A stretch of 62,474 bases of DNA from Lentisphaerae bacterium ADurb.Bin242 (GTDB lineage Bacteria > Verrucomicrobiota > Lentisphaeria > Victivallales > UBA1829). The stretch lies in contig MWCA01000024.1 in NCBI GenBank assembly GCA_002069785.1, forward strand, positions 1 to 62,474, in the 5' to 3' direction. This document shows positions 51,766 to 60,785 of the stretch, in pieces; the stretch's first letter is position 1, and the number at the start of each line of letters is the position of its first letter. The notes under the pieces are model-generated. The model had not been told where the DNA came from and did no database searches. It worked only from the letters and a program-made list of their open reading frames with translations. The translations under genes were made by a program, and so were the position numbers.

Positions 51766-52861
51766 GGGCCGCCTCCAGCATCAGAACCGCGTTGCAGCCG
51801 CCGAATCCGGCGTTCAGGGAAAGAATCCGGGGCTTTTCCAGCGGACGGACCTCCTCGGATACCAGAAACTCCGCTCCGGACGCGGGAACCTGAAGATTGG
51901 TCTGCGGAAAAACCGCGCGCCGTTTCAAAACTTCCAGCGCGGCGGCCGCCTGAATCATTCCGGCGGCCGCCAGTGTGTGTCCCGTGCCGCCCTTCGTGGA
52001 AACCAGCGGGATCCCTTCCGGGAAAACGGTATTGACCGCCCGGATCTCCATTTCGTCGTTGAACAGGGTGCCCGTTCCGTGGCCGATCACCAGCCCGACG
52101 TCTCCGGGGGCGCACGCCTCCCCCATCGCAAGACGCATAGCGCGGGCCATCTGACGCCCCTCCGTATCCGGCGCGGTCACATGGAGCGCGTCCGTGGTGA
52201 TTCCCCAGCCGCCCACTTTGCCGAGCACGGGCAGGGAATATTTTTCCACCGTCTCCTCCGAGGCAAGCGCCAGCAGCCCCGCCGCGTCCCCGAGGACCAG
52301 CCCCCGGCGGTCGCGGTCGAACGGGCGCGCCGGCTCCGGCGACATGGACGCCAGCGACGCAAATCCCGAATAGACGAACTCGCTGACATAATCGCACGCG
52401 ACCACCAGCGCCGCCGGAATCCGGCGGTTCCGGATCATCGACGCGGCCCGGGCCATCGCGATGTTCGAGGAAGAGCACGCGCCCGAATAGAGGATTCCGC
52501 CCTTCTTATGGAAAATCTTCAGCGCCTTTTCAAACAGGGTGTCGGCGGTCCAGCGGTTCTCCGGATTTTCCAGACGGTCGGCTTCCCCCAGGGTCGCGGC
52601 GAAAAAAAGTTCCGCTTCCGCCGGGCAACGGATCTGCGATCCGGCCAGGAATTCCAGCACCGGCTCCAGAAAAGAACGGTCTTCCGGGGGCGCATAGTCC
52701 GGGATCGTCGCCGCCAGGGAACACCCGAACGGCTCCGTCGGGAAACGCGTGATCTTCCGGAAGGCGTGCCTCCCGGCAAAAAGGCCGTCCATACAGGGAG
52801 CCGTGCCGAAACCGTATCCGGTGACCAATTCCGCCGCGGTGATGTAAACGTCATTCTTCAC
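51758..52861 (-). CDS. Beta-ketoacyl-ACP synthase (full length, second)
   Basis: A 367-residue KS. The GTG at 52861 was chosen since GGGAG lies nine bases upstream and the protein then starts V-K-N-D-V-Y-I-T. The Cys is in Y-S-G-A-C-S-S-S, the His in I-G-H-G-T-G-T and in G-G-T-G-H-T-L. It is shorter at the N-terminus than FabF. In APE systems a second KS (ApeR) starts or primes the chain; this is a possible role. It overlaps the thioesterase gene by 11 bases. Confidence 0.9.
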   Translation of the reverse strand: MKNDVYITAAELVTGYGFGTAPCMDGLFAGRHAFRKITRFPTEPFGCSLAATIPDYAPPEDRSFLEPVLEFLAGSQIRCPAEAELFFAATLGEADRLENPENRWTADTLFEKALKIFHKKGGILYSGACSSSNIAMARAASMIRNRRIPAALVVACDYVSEFVYSGFASLASMSPEPARPFDRDRRGLVLGDAAGLLALASEETVEKYSLPVLGKVGGWGITTDALHVTAPDTEGRQMARAMRLAMGEACAPGDVGLVIGHGTGTLFNDEMEIRAVNTVFPEGIPLVSTKGGTGHTLAAAGMIQAAAALEVLKRRAVFPQTNLQVPASGAEFLVSEEVRPLEKPRILSLNAGFGGCNAVLMLEAAHA

Positions 52862-53330
52862 GGTGGAACTCTCCCGCAAGCCAGCGTTTTTTGCAATTTT
52901 CCCAGAGCTCCGGGGAACAGAACAGCGGCTCGCGGGTCGCCAGATCCACAAAAAGCTGGACGCTGTACGCGGTGCATGCGGTTTCCCCTTTGGAATTGCG
53001 TATGGCGAATTCCATATTCAGCCGGGCGCCTTCGCTCCAGTGCAGGAAGGCGCTGACTTCAATGATTTCGTCCAGATACAGCGGGGAACAGTAATCCACA
53101 TGGAACTGCGCCAGAGGCGCGCCGATGGATGCGGCACGGTAGGCCGCATAGGTCAGCCCGCACTTGTCGCCAAGCTCGGCGGCCGCCTTTTCGAAAAGGA
53201 ACGGATAGTTCCCGTGCCAGACGATGCCCAGCGCATCCACCTCCCCGATCGTGATCCGGCAGGAAACGGAAGCCGTCACCGGAGGAGGCGCACCGGGAAC
53301 CGGCTCGAAATAGGGTTTCCGGCGGCTCAT
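52851..53330 (-). CDS. Acyl-ACP/CoA thioesterase (4HBT hot-dog)
   Basis: A 159-residue hot-dog thioesterase. The catalytic-type motif is E-V-D-A-L-G-I-V-W-H-G-N-Y, as in 4-hydroxybenzoyl-CoA/YbgC thioesterases. The ATG at 53330 overlaps the dehydratase stop (ATGA). It may release the finished polyene acid or act as editing enzyme. Confidence 0.88.
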   Translation of the reverse strand: MSRRKPYFEPVPGAPPPVTASVSCRITIGEVDALGIVWHGNYPFLFEKAAAELGDKCGLTYAAYRAASIGAPLAQFHVDYCSPLYLDEIIEVSAFLHWSEGARLNMEFAIRNSKGETACTAYSVQLFVDLATREPLFCSPELWENCKKRWLAGEFHREE

Positions 53331-53698
53331 TCCATCACCCGGAATCGGCATTTGACCACGGACACCCGGGTCTCCCCGCTCATCAGCGTGATTTCGGCGG
53401 CAAGACGGTCTTCCGTGCGTTCAAACCGCCCGGAGACCGTCAGGGGGGTATCCGGTTTGACCGGGACGAAGAATTTGGTTTTGTGAAGTTCGGCCAGCTC
53501 CAGGCGCAGGGAAGTCGCACGGGCGGCAAAGACTTCCGCAACCAGGATGTGACAGACGCCCGGCAGCATCGGATTGCCCGGAAAATGCCCCTGGAAACCG
53601 GGGAAATACGCCCCCAGCGTCACATGTCCGGCGACCGCCGCGCCGTCCGCGGCTTTCTCCAGCACCAGTTTTTCTTCGATCGCGTTTTTCGCATTCAT
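53327..53698 (-). CDS. FabZ-like 3-hydroxyacyl-ACP dehydratase
   Basis: A 123-residue single hot-dog protein. The motif F-Q-G-H-F-P-G-N-P-M-L-P-G-V corresponds to FabZ/FabA H-F-P-x-x-P-x-x-P-G-V, with the catalytic His. It would create the double bonds of a polyene together with the second dehydratase domain at 57299-58669. APE clusters carry two dehydratases (ApeI and ApeP types); this is of the ApeI type. Confidence 0.85.
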   Translation of the reverse strand: MNAKNAIEEKLVLEKAADGAAVAGHVTLGAYFPGFQGHFPGNPMLPGVCHILVAEVFAARATSLRLELAELHKTKFFVPVKPDTPLTVSGRFERTEDRLAAEITLMSGETRVSVVKCRFRVME

Positions 53699-56600
53699 GG
53701 CTTCCCTCCTTCCCGGTCGACCGTCCGCGTCCGGATGATCAGCCGGTATCGGGGCTGACGGTTTTCATAAACGATATTCCACGGGAACGGTACACCGCCG
53801 CAGGACTCATACCTGTAACAGGAGACCTCCCACCGGCGCGAACCGTTCTCCAGAAACCGTTTCCGGATCAGCACGGGAACTTTCCCGGCGTAAATATATT
53901 CCATTTCAGCACCGTTGTCAAGAAAGACCGATTCCTCGAAACGACCGTTTTTCCAAACTCCTTTTCCATTCCGCGGGGGAACGGCGTCCCAGTAGGCGCG
54001 GCACACCCCGTAATAGATCATCTCTGTCGCCATCTTCCGATATTTTTCCTCCGGGAACGGGATCGGCATCCAGGAAAACGCCTCCAGCTTCTCCGGAGTG
54101 CCGGACGCCTCGAACAGCCGGCTCCCGGCGGGACTGGCGGCGTAAAGCTCCACCCGCCCGGTTTTCCCGTCCAGCCGGGCCAGCACCAGGAACGTGATTT
54201 TGCGGAACCATACCTCCAGAACGACGCTCGACTCCACCACGCCGCTGAACGCCGGACGGGGCGCCGGCTGGAAGTCCGCGGGGACCGGTTCGAATTCAGG
54301 ATAGGCAAACGGTTCCGTCCGGCACCCGGAGAGTCCCAGCACCGCCGCGAGAACCACCGGCAGGAAAAGCGGCTTTCTCTCAAACCGCAGCGAGTCCAGC
54401 ACGGGGATCAGGAACACTCCGGCCGCCCACGCCGCGGCAATGCCGGTCACCAGCGTCAACCCGGCCGAACGCAGCATCAGGTGATTCGCAAAAAGAACCG
54501 TCACGCCTCCGGCGATCGAGGTCACCGCGGAAAAAGTCACCGCGTTGTAAATGCTCTCCCGCGTCCGCTCCGAAACTCCCGTCATGATGATCCCGTAATT
54601 CACGGAGAGCCCCACCACGACGATTCCCGCCACCAGCACGGAAAGATTCACCTCGCTCCGGAAGAAGGAGTGGATTCCTCCCATGACCGCCAGCGAAGCC
54701 AGAACAGGCGTCAGCGCCACCCCGGTTTTCCACAGATTCCGGAAAAAAGCCAGCACGGTCAGGAACACAAAGAAACAGACGCAGAAACCGATTCCGAAAA
54801 TTCCCGCCGTGACGTCGGCGGACATCTGTTCGGCCGTCCGGGTGTTCGACAGCATCACCGCCCGGGTCAGGGAATGAATCTTTTCCGTCAGGGCCCGGTC
54901 ATCATCCGGAATCATGACCGCCACCGTGACCCCGTTTTTCCCCGTATGGATCATCTCTTCCGCGATCGGGGAGAAAAACGACGGAATTTCCGCGGAGGAG
55001 TTTTTCAATCCGTGCCGGACGCGGTCGAAAAACGGACGGAAAAACTCGCGGTCGATCCCTTTTTTCTCTCCGGCGCGTTCCAGACGTTCCTGAAGGCTGT
55101 CCAGGCCGCCGGCCCGCTCCCAGCTCCGCCAGGAATCCAGATTCTTTTCCCGGAAAGCCTCCGTGCCCAGCAGATCGGTCGGAGAGAAGAATTCGCAGTC
55201 CAGCTTCGAGCGGAGGAAACGGACCTCCCGTTCCGCATTCTCCAGGGCCTCCGCCCGCGTCTTTCCCGTGATGAGAAGGAACCCGGACCGCGGGCCCTTC
55301 TGGAACACCTGCTTGAAGAGGTTTTCCCGTTCGGCGAACTGCCGGTCGGCCACGTCGAACTGCCGGATGTCCGGGTTGAAGCGCAGCCGGACCGCGGACG
55401 CCCCCAGCACCAGAATCAGCACCGTCCCGATCAGGAGAGTCCAGCCCGGATGCCGTTTCTGAAACCGGGGCGGAGAAAAACGGAAAATGACCCTTTTATG
55501 GTTTTGCGCAAACACGGCCGGCAGGAGAATCAGCATCAGGCAGAACGTGAGGAACAACGTCGCGGCGGCGAAAAAACCGAACTGGACGAATGCTTCCACC
55601 CGGGAGATCATGAACATGCAGAAGGCCAGCACCGAGGTCAGCATCGCCGCGGAAAGAGGTGGCAGGAGCCGGATCAGGCTGCGATAAGGCTGGCGGCCGG
55701 TCATCGCGGAGAAAATATAAATTCCGTAGTCCACCCCCACCCCCACGATCACGCCGCCCATTCCGACCGTGAACAGCAGCACTTCCTTGAAGATCAACGT
55801 CATGACGGCCAGCGCCGGAATCGTCGCCAGAAAGGGAATCAACGGAATCAGCAATGTCCGGAAGTTGCTCTTGTAGAAAAGAATGAAAAGCGACAGGAAG
55901 AGCACCAGAGAGACCACCCCGAGCCGCTGCACGTCCGCTTTCAGCACTTCCTCATTGGCAATGGAATGCAGATGGCTGGCGATGAGACGGCACTGAACAT
56001 TCCCGGGCGCGCCGGAAAGCGTCCTGTCGATGAATGCCACCAGCGCCCGGCTCTCCTGCGGATCGGCGATCGGAACCGACGTGCGCAAAATCATCAGGGC
56101 ATGCTTCCCGTCCGTGGAGACCAGATACGGAGACTGGAACTGGAATTCCAGTCCGGACAGGCGGCGGAACCCTTCCAGTTTCCGGAGACACGGCAGGTTC
56201 AGGGAAAAGGGGTCCTCCCGGATCATCTCCGTCTGGCCGACCCCTGAAAGCATCAGCCGGGAATGAAGTTTTCCGACCAGCCGCTCCATCTCCCGGTCCG
56301 TTTGCGGAAAGACGTCGGGTGAAACCAGCCGCGTCTGGAAGGAAGTCAGTTCCGCCATTCCCTGCGACAGCGGCGCCGACAGGGTTTTGTATGTCACGGA
56401 ACGGATCATCGGACTGGCCTTGAATTCCGCCGCCGCTTTGTCCAGGAACGCGGGCAGGGCCGAATCCGCAAATGTTCCCTCTTTCAGGGAAAAGATCACC
56501 ACCATCCGGTTGAACATCCCGCTGTCGGCCAGAGAGGCGAACGTCCGGGCCGATTCGGAGTCGGCCGGAAGGATTTTCAACGCGTCATACGTGAACGTCC

Positions 56601-56709
56601 CCCGGAGGATCAGCCCGACGGAAAACAGCAGAAGAAGCCCCGTCAGGATTCGCCCCCAGGCGGCATGCCGGAGAGCGAAAAACACAAATTCCCGGAGAAA
56701 CTTCTTCAT
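53695..56709 (-). CDS. MMPL/RND exporter fused to a DUF3261-like lipoprotein
   Basis: A 1004-residue protein. Residues 1-785 form a 12-helix MMPL exporter with two large periplasmic loops and the R-S-L-I-R-L-L-P-P-L-S-A-A type central segments. Immediately after the last helix comes a second signal-like stretch ending in the lipobox V-L-G-L-S-G-C (Cys796, codon 54322-54324), followed by a soluble domain of about 200 residues like DUF3261 lipoproteins. In E. coli-type APE clusters these are separate genes. No stop codon lies between, so a fusion is real if the sequence is correct. It probably moves the aryl polyene lipid toward the outer membrane. Confidence 0.87.
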   Translation of the reverse strand: MKKFLREFVFFALRHAAWGRILTGLLLLFSVGLILRGTFTYDALKILPADSESARTFASLADSGMFNRMVVIFSLKEGTFADSALPAFLDKAAAEFKASPMIRSVTYKTLSAPLSQGMAELTSFQTRLVSPDVFPQTDREMERLVGKLHSRLMLSGVGQTEMIREDPFSLNLPCLRKLEGFRRLSGLEFQFQSPYLVSTDGKHALMILRTSVPIADPQESRALVAFIDRTLSGAPGNVQCRLIASHLHSIANEEVLKADVQRLGVVSLVLFLSLFILFYKSNFRTLLIPLIPFLATIPALAVMTLIFKEVLLFTVGMGGVIVGVGVDYGIYIFSAMTGRQPYRSLIRLLPPLSAAMLTSVLAFCMFMISRVEAFVQFGFFAAATLFLTFCLMLILLPAVFAQNHKRVIFRFSPPRFQKRHPGWTLLIGTVLILVLGASAVRLRFNPDIRQFDVADRQFAERENLFKQVFQKGPRSGFLLITGKTRAEALENAEREVRFLRSKLDCEFFSPTDLLGTEAFREKNLDSWRSWERAGGLDSLQERLERAGEKKGIDREFFRPFFDRVRHGLKNSSAEIPSFFSPIAEEMIHTGKNGVTVAVMIPDDDRALTEKIHSLTRAVMLSNTRTAEQMSADVTAGIFGIGFCVCFFVFLTVLAFFRNLWKTGVALTPVLASLAVMGGIHSFFRSEVNLSVLVAGIVVVGLSVNYGIIMTGVSERTRESIYNAVTFSAVTSIAGGVTVLFANHLMLRSAGLTLVTGIAAAWAAGVFLIPVLDSLRFERKPLFLPVVLAAVLGLSGCRTEPFAYPEFEPVPADFQPAPRPAFSGVVESSVVLEVWFRKITFLVLARLDGKTGRVELYAASPAGSRLFEASGTPEKLEAFSWMPIPFPEEKYRKMATEMIYYGVCRAYWDAVPPRNGKGVWKNGRFEESVFLDNGAEMEYIYAGKVPVLIRKRFLENGSRRWEVSCYRYESCGGVPFPWNIVYENRQPRYRLIIRTRTVDREGGKP

Positions 56710-57344
56710 GGCGGCCCCGCCTGCCAGACACGCCCGGGCTGGGCGACATTGATCGAGAAGCCGGAAAACACGATATGGGTCAAATCCCCGTTGCGCTCCT
56801 CGATCCGGACCTCCGTGACGTGGCGCAAATCCCTGGAGAGCGTCACCGTCATCACCGTGATGAATTCCCCGGCGATGTTCCCTTTCCGCGGAATCATTTT
56901 CAGCGTATCCGGCCCCGGAAAGGTGATGTCAAACGTGTCCGCCATCTGCATGAATGCGCCCGAAAAGTAGAGTCCCATGGAATCGAGCAGGGACTTGAGC
57001 ATCTGATTCCGGCTCGTGTCGATGGCGATCACCCGGTTCGAATCGGCGTCCCATTGCGTGAGACGGTTTTTTTCGATGACGCAGCAGTACTGAATGGGGC
57101 TGTTCACGCGCCACGCCATCCGTCCCGCCTTGTCCAGATGAAAAGTCCCCTTGATCACCAGCGTGTGCCGCAGGAACTTGATCTTCTTCTCCTGCACGAA
57201 ATCGGCCGAAAGGGTGGACACTGTTTTCATCGCCGACTCGATTTCGGCCAGACGGCTCCGGTCGTTCTCCGCGGAGAAGCCGGAAAACAGCGGCAGCATC
57301 AGGATTGCGGAAACAGCGCAAGCATGGATTCGTCCAGTTGACAT
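56706..57344 (-). CDS. LolA-like periplasmic lipid carrier
   Basis: A 212-residue protein with signal peptide (A-C-A-V-S-A-I-L-M-L-P-L-F-S-G-F-S-A). The mature part resembles LolA: L-S-A-D-F-V-Q-E-K-K, G-T-F-H-L-D-K-A-G-R-M-A-W-R, and a hydrophobic cavity-forming pattern. It would shuttle the hydrophobic product across the periplasm. The ATG at 57344 follows GGAG, and the start lies inside the end of the upstream gene (46-base overlap). It overlaps the exporter gene start by four bases. Confidence 0.88.
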   Translation of the reverse strand: MSTGRIHACAVSAILMLPLFSGFSAENDRSRLAEIESAMKTVSTLSADFVQEKKIKFLRHTLVIKGTFHLDKAGRMAWRVNSPIQYCCVIEKNRLTQWDADSNRVIAIDTSRNQMLKSLLDSMGLYFSGAFMQMADTFDITFPGPDTLKMIPRKGNIAGEFITVMTVTLSRDLRHVTEVRIEERNGDLTHIVFSGFSINVAQPGRVWQAGPP

Positions 57345-58669
57345 ACCTTCAATTCTCCTTCCGAAATGAGATTCCCGTCGAGGTCCGTGATCGAAAACAA
57401 GGCGATATGCCACGGCTCGAAGTCGTATTTGCGCATGGTGCGGACCCGGATGCGGTCGCCGGCGCGCACCTTCCGCCCGGTATAAACGAAACGGTTGACT
57501 TCCACCAGCATTCCCTTCAGATATTTGTCGGACCGCATGAAGGAGTCCAGGAAAGCGAGCCCCTGGGCGCCGATTTCAATGAAACCCGCCGGGTCCATCC
57601 CCCCGTCCTCCCCGAGAAAAATGTTGTCTTCCGTGATCACGCTCTCCAGGTCGCTGTCATTGTTCCCGACCCGGCAGAGCGATGCAATCATCCGCACCGG
57701 CTTCCGGTGGGGAATATAGTTCTCCGGAGAGGAATGCGGCAGGATGACCACCTTGTCGAGCTGTCCTGCGATCCGGTCGCAGCCGGGGTCCGCGGCATTG
57801 TAGTCCCCGGAATATTTCCACGCGCGGCCGCGGCATCCGGCGCATTCCGCGAAGGAATCGCATCCTTTGCACGGCTCCTTGACTTCCTTGCGGTAGAAAC
57901 GGACCTTCTGCAGCATGTAACCGTCCGCAAGGATTTCACCCATAGGTTTTTCCCGGCAGTTCCCCAGCTCCACCCGAAGGCCGCAACAAGGATACACCGT
58001 CCCGTCCGCGCCGACAAAACACGAATAGCGGAACTTGAAACAGGCTCCGCCCACAAATGGGGTCCGGGGGTTCTGCGCGTTTCCGGCTTCTTCTTCCAGC
58101 CGTTTCAGCTCCGCACGGATCGTCCGGCAGCGGGCGTCCGGCGACGGCTCGGACAAGGCGGTGCATCCCAGACGCGGCGCAATTCCGGATGAACGCAGAA
58201 AACGCCAATCCGACACCACCGTATCCGGTTCCGTTTCCGGCAGCACAAACGAAGCCTCCACCGGCCCCGCGCCCGCTTCGTGCAACCGACGGGCCGCTTC
58301 CGCGACTTTTTCCGCGGAAGTCCCGGGCAACATTTCGAACACCACATGCCAACCGTATTTCACAATCCGGGCGCACATTTCCGCATCCGGCACAACGTCC
58401 CGGAGGAACAGTTCCACCTGGAAATTTTTCTCCTTGCAAAGCTCGAACAGGAACTCCGCATCGGGACGGCTAAGAAGCCTTCCGCCTTCGCGGAAAATCA
58501 CCTTCCGGACGCCGCATCCGGACGCCTGCGACAGCAGTTTCTTCCACTCCTCCATGGAAAGATGTTCTTCGGAGCTTCCGGGGAATTCCATTTCCAGCAC
58601 AAACAGCTGGTCCGGCTTCATTGCCGCCAGATTCTCTTCCGAAAGATTCAACTGCGCCATTTCCCGCAT
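57299..58669 (-). CDS. SPASM protein without radical SAM cysteines fused to a hot-dog dehydratase
   Basis: A 456-residue two-part protein. Residues 1-300 follow a radical SAM/SPASM layout: V-L-E-M-E-F-P-G at the first strand, then E-G-G, and nine cysteines of a SPASM region at 210, 217, 228, 229, 238, 267, 270, 276 and 279. There is no cysteine among residues 1-50, so the C-x3-C-x2-C for the catalytic cluster is absent. Residues about 320-450 form a hot-dog domain like ApeP-type 3-hydroxyacyl-ACP dehydratases (H-R-K-P-V-R-M-I, G-M-D-P-A-G-F-I-E-I-G-A-Q). I know of no described protein with this architecture. It may be a scaffold with a redox or structural cluster that carries dehydratase activity. 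Confidence 0.8.
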   Translation of the reverse strand: MREMAQLNLSEENLAAMKPDQLFVLEMEFPGSSEEHLSMEEWKKLLSQASGCGVRKVIFREGGRLLSRPDAEFLFELCKEKNFQVELFLRDVVPDAEMCARIVKYGWHVVFEMLPGTSAEKVAEAARRLHEAGAGPVEASFVLPETEPDTVVSDWRFLRSSGIAPRLGCTALSEPSPDARCRTIRAELKRLEEEAGNAQNPRTPFVGGACFKFRYSCFVGADGTVYPCCGLRVELGNCREKPMGEILADGYMLQKVRFYRKEVKEPCKGCDSFAECAGCRGRAWKYSGDYNAADPGCDRIAGQLDKVVILPHSSPENYIPHRKPVRMIASLCRVGNNDSDLESVITEDNIFLGEDGGMDPAGFIEIGAQGLAFLDSFMRSDKYLKGMLVEVNRFVYTGRKVRAGDRIRVRTMRKYDFEPWHIALFSITDLDGNLISEGELKVCQLDESMLALFPQS

Positions 58670-58694
58670 GGGGTCCTTCCTTCCCGGCCTTCCG

Positions 58695-59984
58695 TTATCT
58701 TCTGCGGTCGAAGAAATGCTGGGGTTTCCGGTTGATCCCGAAAACCAGCTCCCGCGCCTCGTTCAGCGGAACCTCCCGGACGGGGATGTTCAACCGGCAC
58801 TTGGCCTGAAGACTTTCCTCGATGATTCGGAGATCTCCGCCGGGCGTGTTGAACGCCACAAAGACTTCGACCGTATCCGACAGGTCCTCCCCGCCGGCGA
58901 CCACATAATATTCCGCCACCTGGGGAATGGACATCAGCACATTGAAAATCACCTGCGGGTAAATCGAAGTTCCTTTGCATTTCAGCATCTGCGCCTTGCG
59001 CCCTAGGATCGGTCCCAGCCGCGGCGTATATCTTCCGCAGGCGCAGCGCTCCGTCATCATGAATCCGACGTCCCCCGTCCGGTAACGGATCAGCGGCATC
59101 GCGGTGGCGCGCATCGGGGTTACCACGATCTCCCCGACCTCGCCCGGCTCCCGGTTGTTCCCCTGCTCGTCGACAACCTCCAGATACGCAAGGTCCGCCA
59201 GGAGATGTCCGCCGCATCCTTCGGGACACTCGCAGAAACTCGTCGCGATTTCCGAGGACGCATACGTCGCTACCAGTCGCGCTCCCTTCCAGCGTTCCTG
59301 GAGCTGCCGTCCGATGCTGTTCAGCTGAAGAGTCTCGTCCCGCAGCGGCTCGCCCACGCAAATCAGAAGGCGGACGCCGGAATTGTCTACGCCGCGCTTC
59401 TGGAGTTCCTCGCCCAGATTCCGCAGGAACGACGCGACCCCGATTACGGCGGTCGGTTTCAGACGCTGGATCACGCCCACATGGCTCTCGATGGAGCACA
59501 GCCCGTTCCGGATGGCCGCCGCGCCGATCTTCCGAAGTCCCATGAAGTACGCCATGCCCGCGATGAAACAGCGGTCCAGCGTGCAAGTCAGGAGAACACG
59601 GTCCGATTTCGTGATTCCGGCCGCCGAAAGAGAGCGCTGCTCGTTGAAAGCGGTCCGTTCCATATCCGATCCCGTATACACGATCCGGCAGGGTTCGCCG
59701 GTCGTCCCGGAGGAAAACACCACATCCTGAATCTCGTCCCAGGAACACGCGATGAAATCGTCCTGCCGGGCGGAAATATCCGGCTTGGTCGTGAACGGCA
59801 GTTCTTTGAGCGTTTCCGGCGTTACATGGCCGACCGGGATGTTCCGGAGCAGCTTCCGGTAGAACGGGGAATATTTCTTGCAGTACTGCAAATGGGAACG
59901 CAGATACCGGGTTTGGACCGCACGGATTTCGTCCGGTTTCAGAAAATCGGTTTCCGGTGAAAACACAAACTTGTTATTGTTCAT
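58695..59984 (-). CDS. AMP-dependent aryl/acyl ligase (PaaK-like)
   Basis: A 429-residue adenylating enzyme of the phenylacetate-CoA ligase type. The P-loop-like A3 motif is F-S-S-G-T-T-G-E-P, A5 is Y-A-S-S-E, and A7 is Y-R-T-G-D-V. The ATG at 59984 (M-N-N-N-K-F-V-F) is preferred over an upstream ATG at 60038. A zinc-binding-like C-x-C...C-x-C is present near residue 250-320 (C-E-C-P-E-G-C-G). It probably activates the aromatic starter acid for loading on an ACP. Confidence 0.88.
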   Translation of the reverse strand: MNNNKFVFSPETDFLKPDEIRAVQTRYLRSHLQYCKKYSPFYRKLLRNIPVGHVTPETLKELPFTTKPDISARQDDFIACSWDEIQDVVFSSGTTGEPCRIVYTGSDMERTAFNEQRSLSAAGITKSDRVLLTCTLDRCFIAGMAYFMGLRKIGAAAIRNGLCSIESHVGVIQRLKPTAVIGVASFLRNLGEELQKRGVDNSGVRLLICVGEPLRDETLQLNSIGRQLQERWKGARLVATYASSEIATSFCECPEGCGGHLLADLAYLEVVDEQGNNREPGEVGEIVVTPMRATAMPLIRYRTGDVGFMMTERCACGRYTPRLGPILGRKAQMLKCKGTSIYPQVIFNVLMSIPQVAEYYVVAGGEDLSDTVEVFVAFNTPGGDLRIIEESLQAKCRLNIPVREVPLNEARELVFGINRKPQHFFDRRR

Positions 59985-60726
59985 TTCCGAGCTTTCTGTC
60001 CATCCGGACGGTTTCTTCATAGATGATCCGGCGCACATGGTTCTTCAACGGATAAGGCTTCAACCCCTGAACTGTTTCCGGCGGAATCGCGGGCAGACGG
60101 TGAATCCGAATTCGGCCGCAGTGCATTTTGAAGCTCCGTGTCGGAATCCGCTCGTTCCCCGCAATGGCGACGGGAATCAGCGGACAATTCAACTCTTTGG
60201 CGACCCGGAAAAACGCCCCGTGAAACGGATTCATGTGGCGCCCGCCCGAACGGGTCCCCTCCGGAAACACCATCAGAGGAACGTCCCGCCCGATCAGATA
60301 ACGCGCTTTCGCCAATGCATCGTCATAGGACAGGGACTTGATATCGATGTATTCGCCGATCCGGGCGAAAAAGCCGAAGAAGAAGAGCTTCATCGGCCAG
60401 TCGTTCACCACCTGGGCCACCGGCAGATTCGTCACGGCGCTGACCAGGAACGGGTCCGACGAGGAACGGTGGTTGAAAATATAAATCCCCGCCCCGCATT
60501 TTTCCCCGGACAAGTTTTCGAACCGGACCCGCACATACGGCTTCAAGGCGACATAAATAATGAATTTTCCATACCATAGGATGAAAAAACGGGCCACCTT
60601 CGCGACCTTTTCTTTCCTGAATCCGGTCAGGAAGATTACGCCGAGCAGGAAAAAGGGAGCCGCGCAAACCGCATACAGCACAGTGCAGAGAAACGCCTGC
60701 GCGTAAATTATGAATGAAAGCACCAT
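59974..60726 (-). CDS. 1-acyl-sn-glycerol-3-phosphate acyltransferase-like protein
   Basis: A 250-residue PlsC-family acyltransferase. The H-x4-D motif is N-H-R-S-S-S-D-P-F (His86, Asp91), followed by F-P-E-G-T-R-S. Two N-terminal transmembrane segments are visible (F-I-I-Y-A-Q-A-F-L-C-T-V-L-Y and F-F-L-L-G-V-I-F-L-T). It probably esterifies the product or a lipid precursor. The ligase start lies inside the end of this gene. Confidence 0.9.
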   Translation of the reverse strand: MVLSFIIYAQAFLCTVLYAVCAAPFFLLGVIFLTGFRKEKVAKVARFFILWYGKFIIYVALKPYVRVRFENLSGEKCGAGIYIFNHRSSSDPFLVSAVTNLPVAQVVNDWPMKLFFFGFFARIGEYIDIKSLSYDDALAKARYLIGRDVPLMVFPEGTRSGGRHMNPFHGAFFRVAKELNCPLIPVAIAGNERIPTRSFKMHCGRIRIHRLPAIPPETVQGLKPYPLKNHVRRIIYEETVRMDRKLGNEQ

Positions 60727-60785
60727 TCCTGAAAGGCTCCTTCCCGCGTTTGAACATCTTCCCGCTTCCGGTTGAAATAACAGAA

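Noticed and set aside
54250..54420. Two separate genes, MMPL exporter and lipoprotein
   Set aside because: There is no stop codon between the parts and no ATG with ribosome-binding site before the lipobox; separate translation from GTG cannot be excluded but is not supported.
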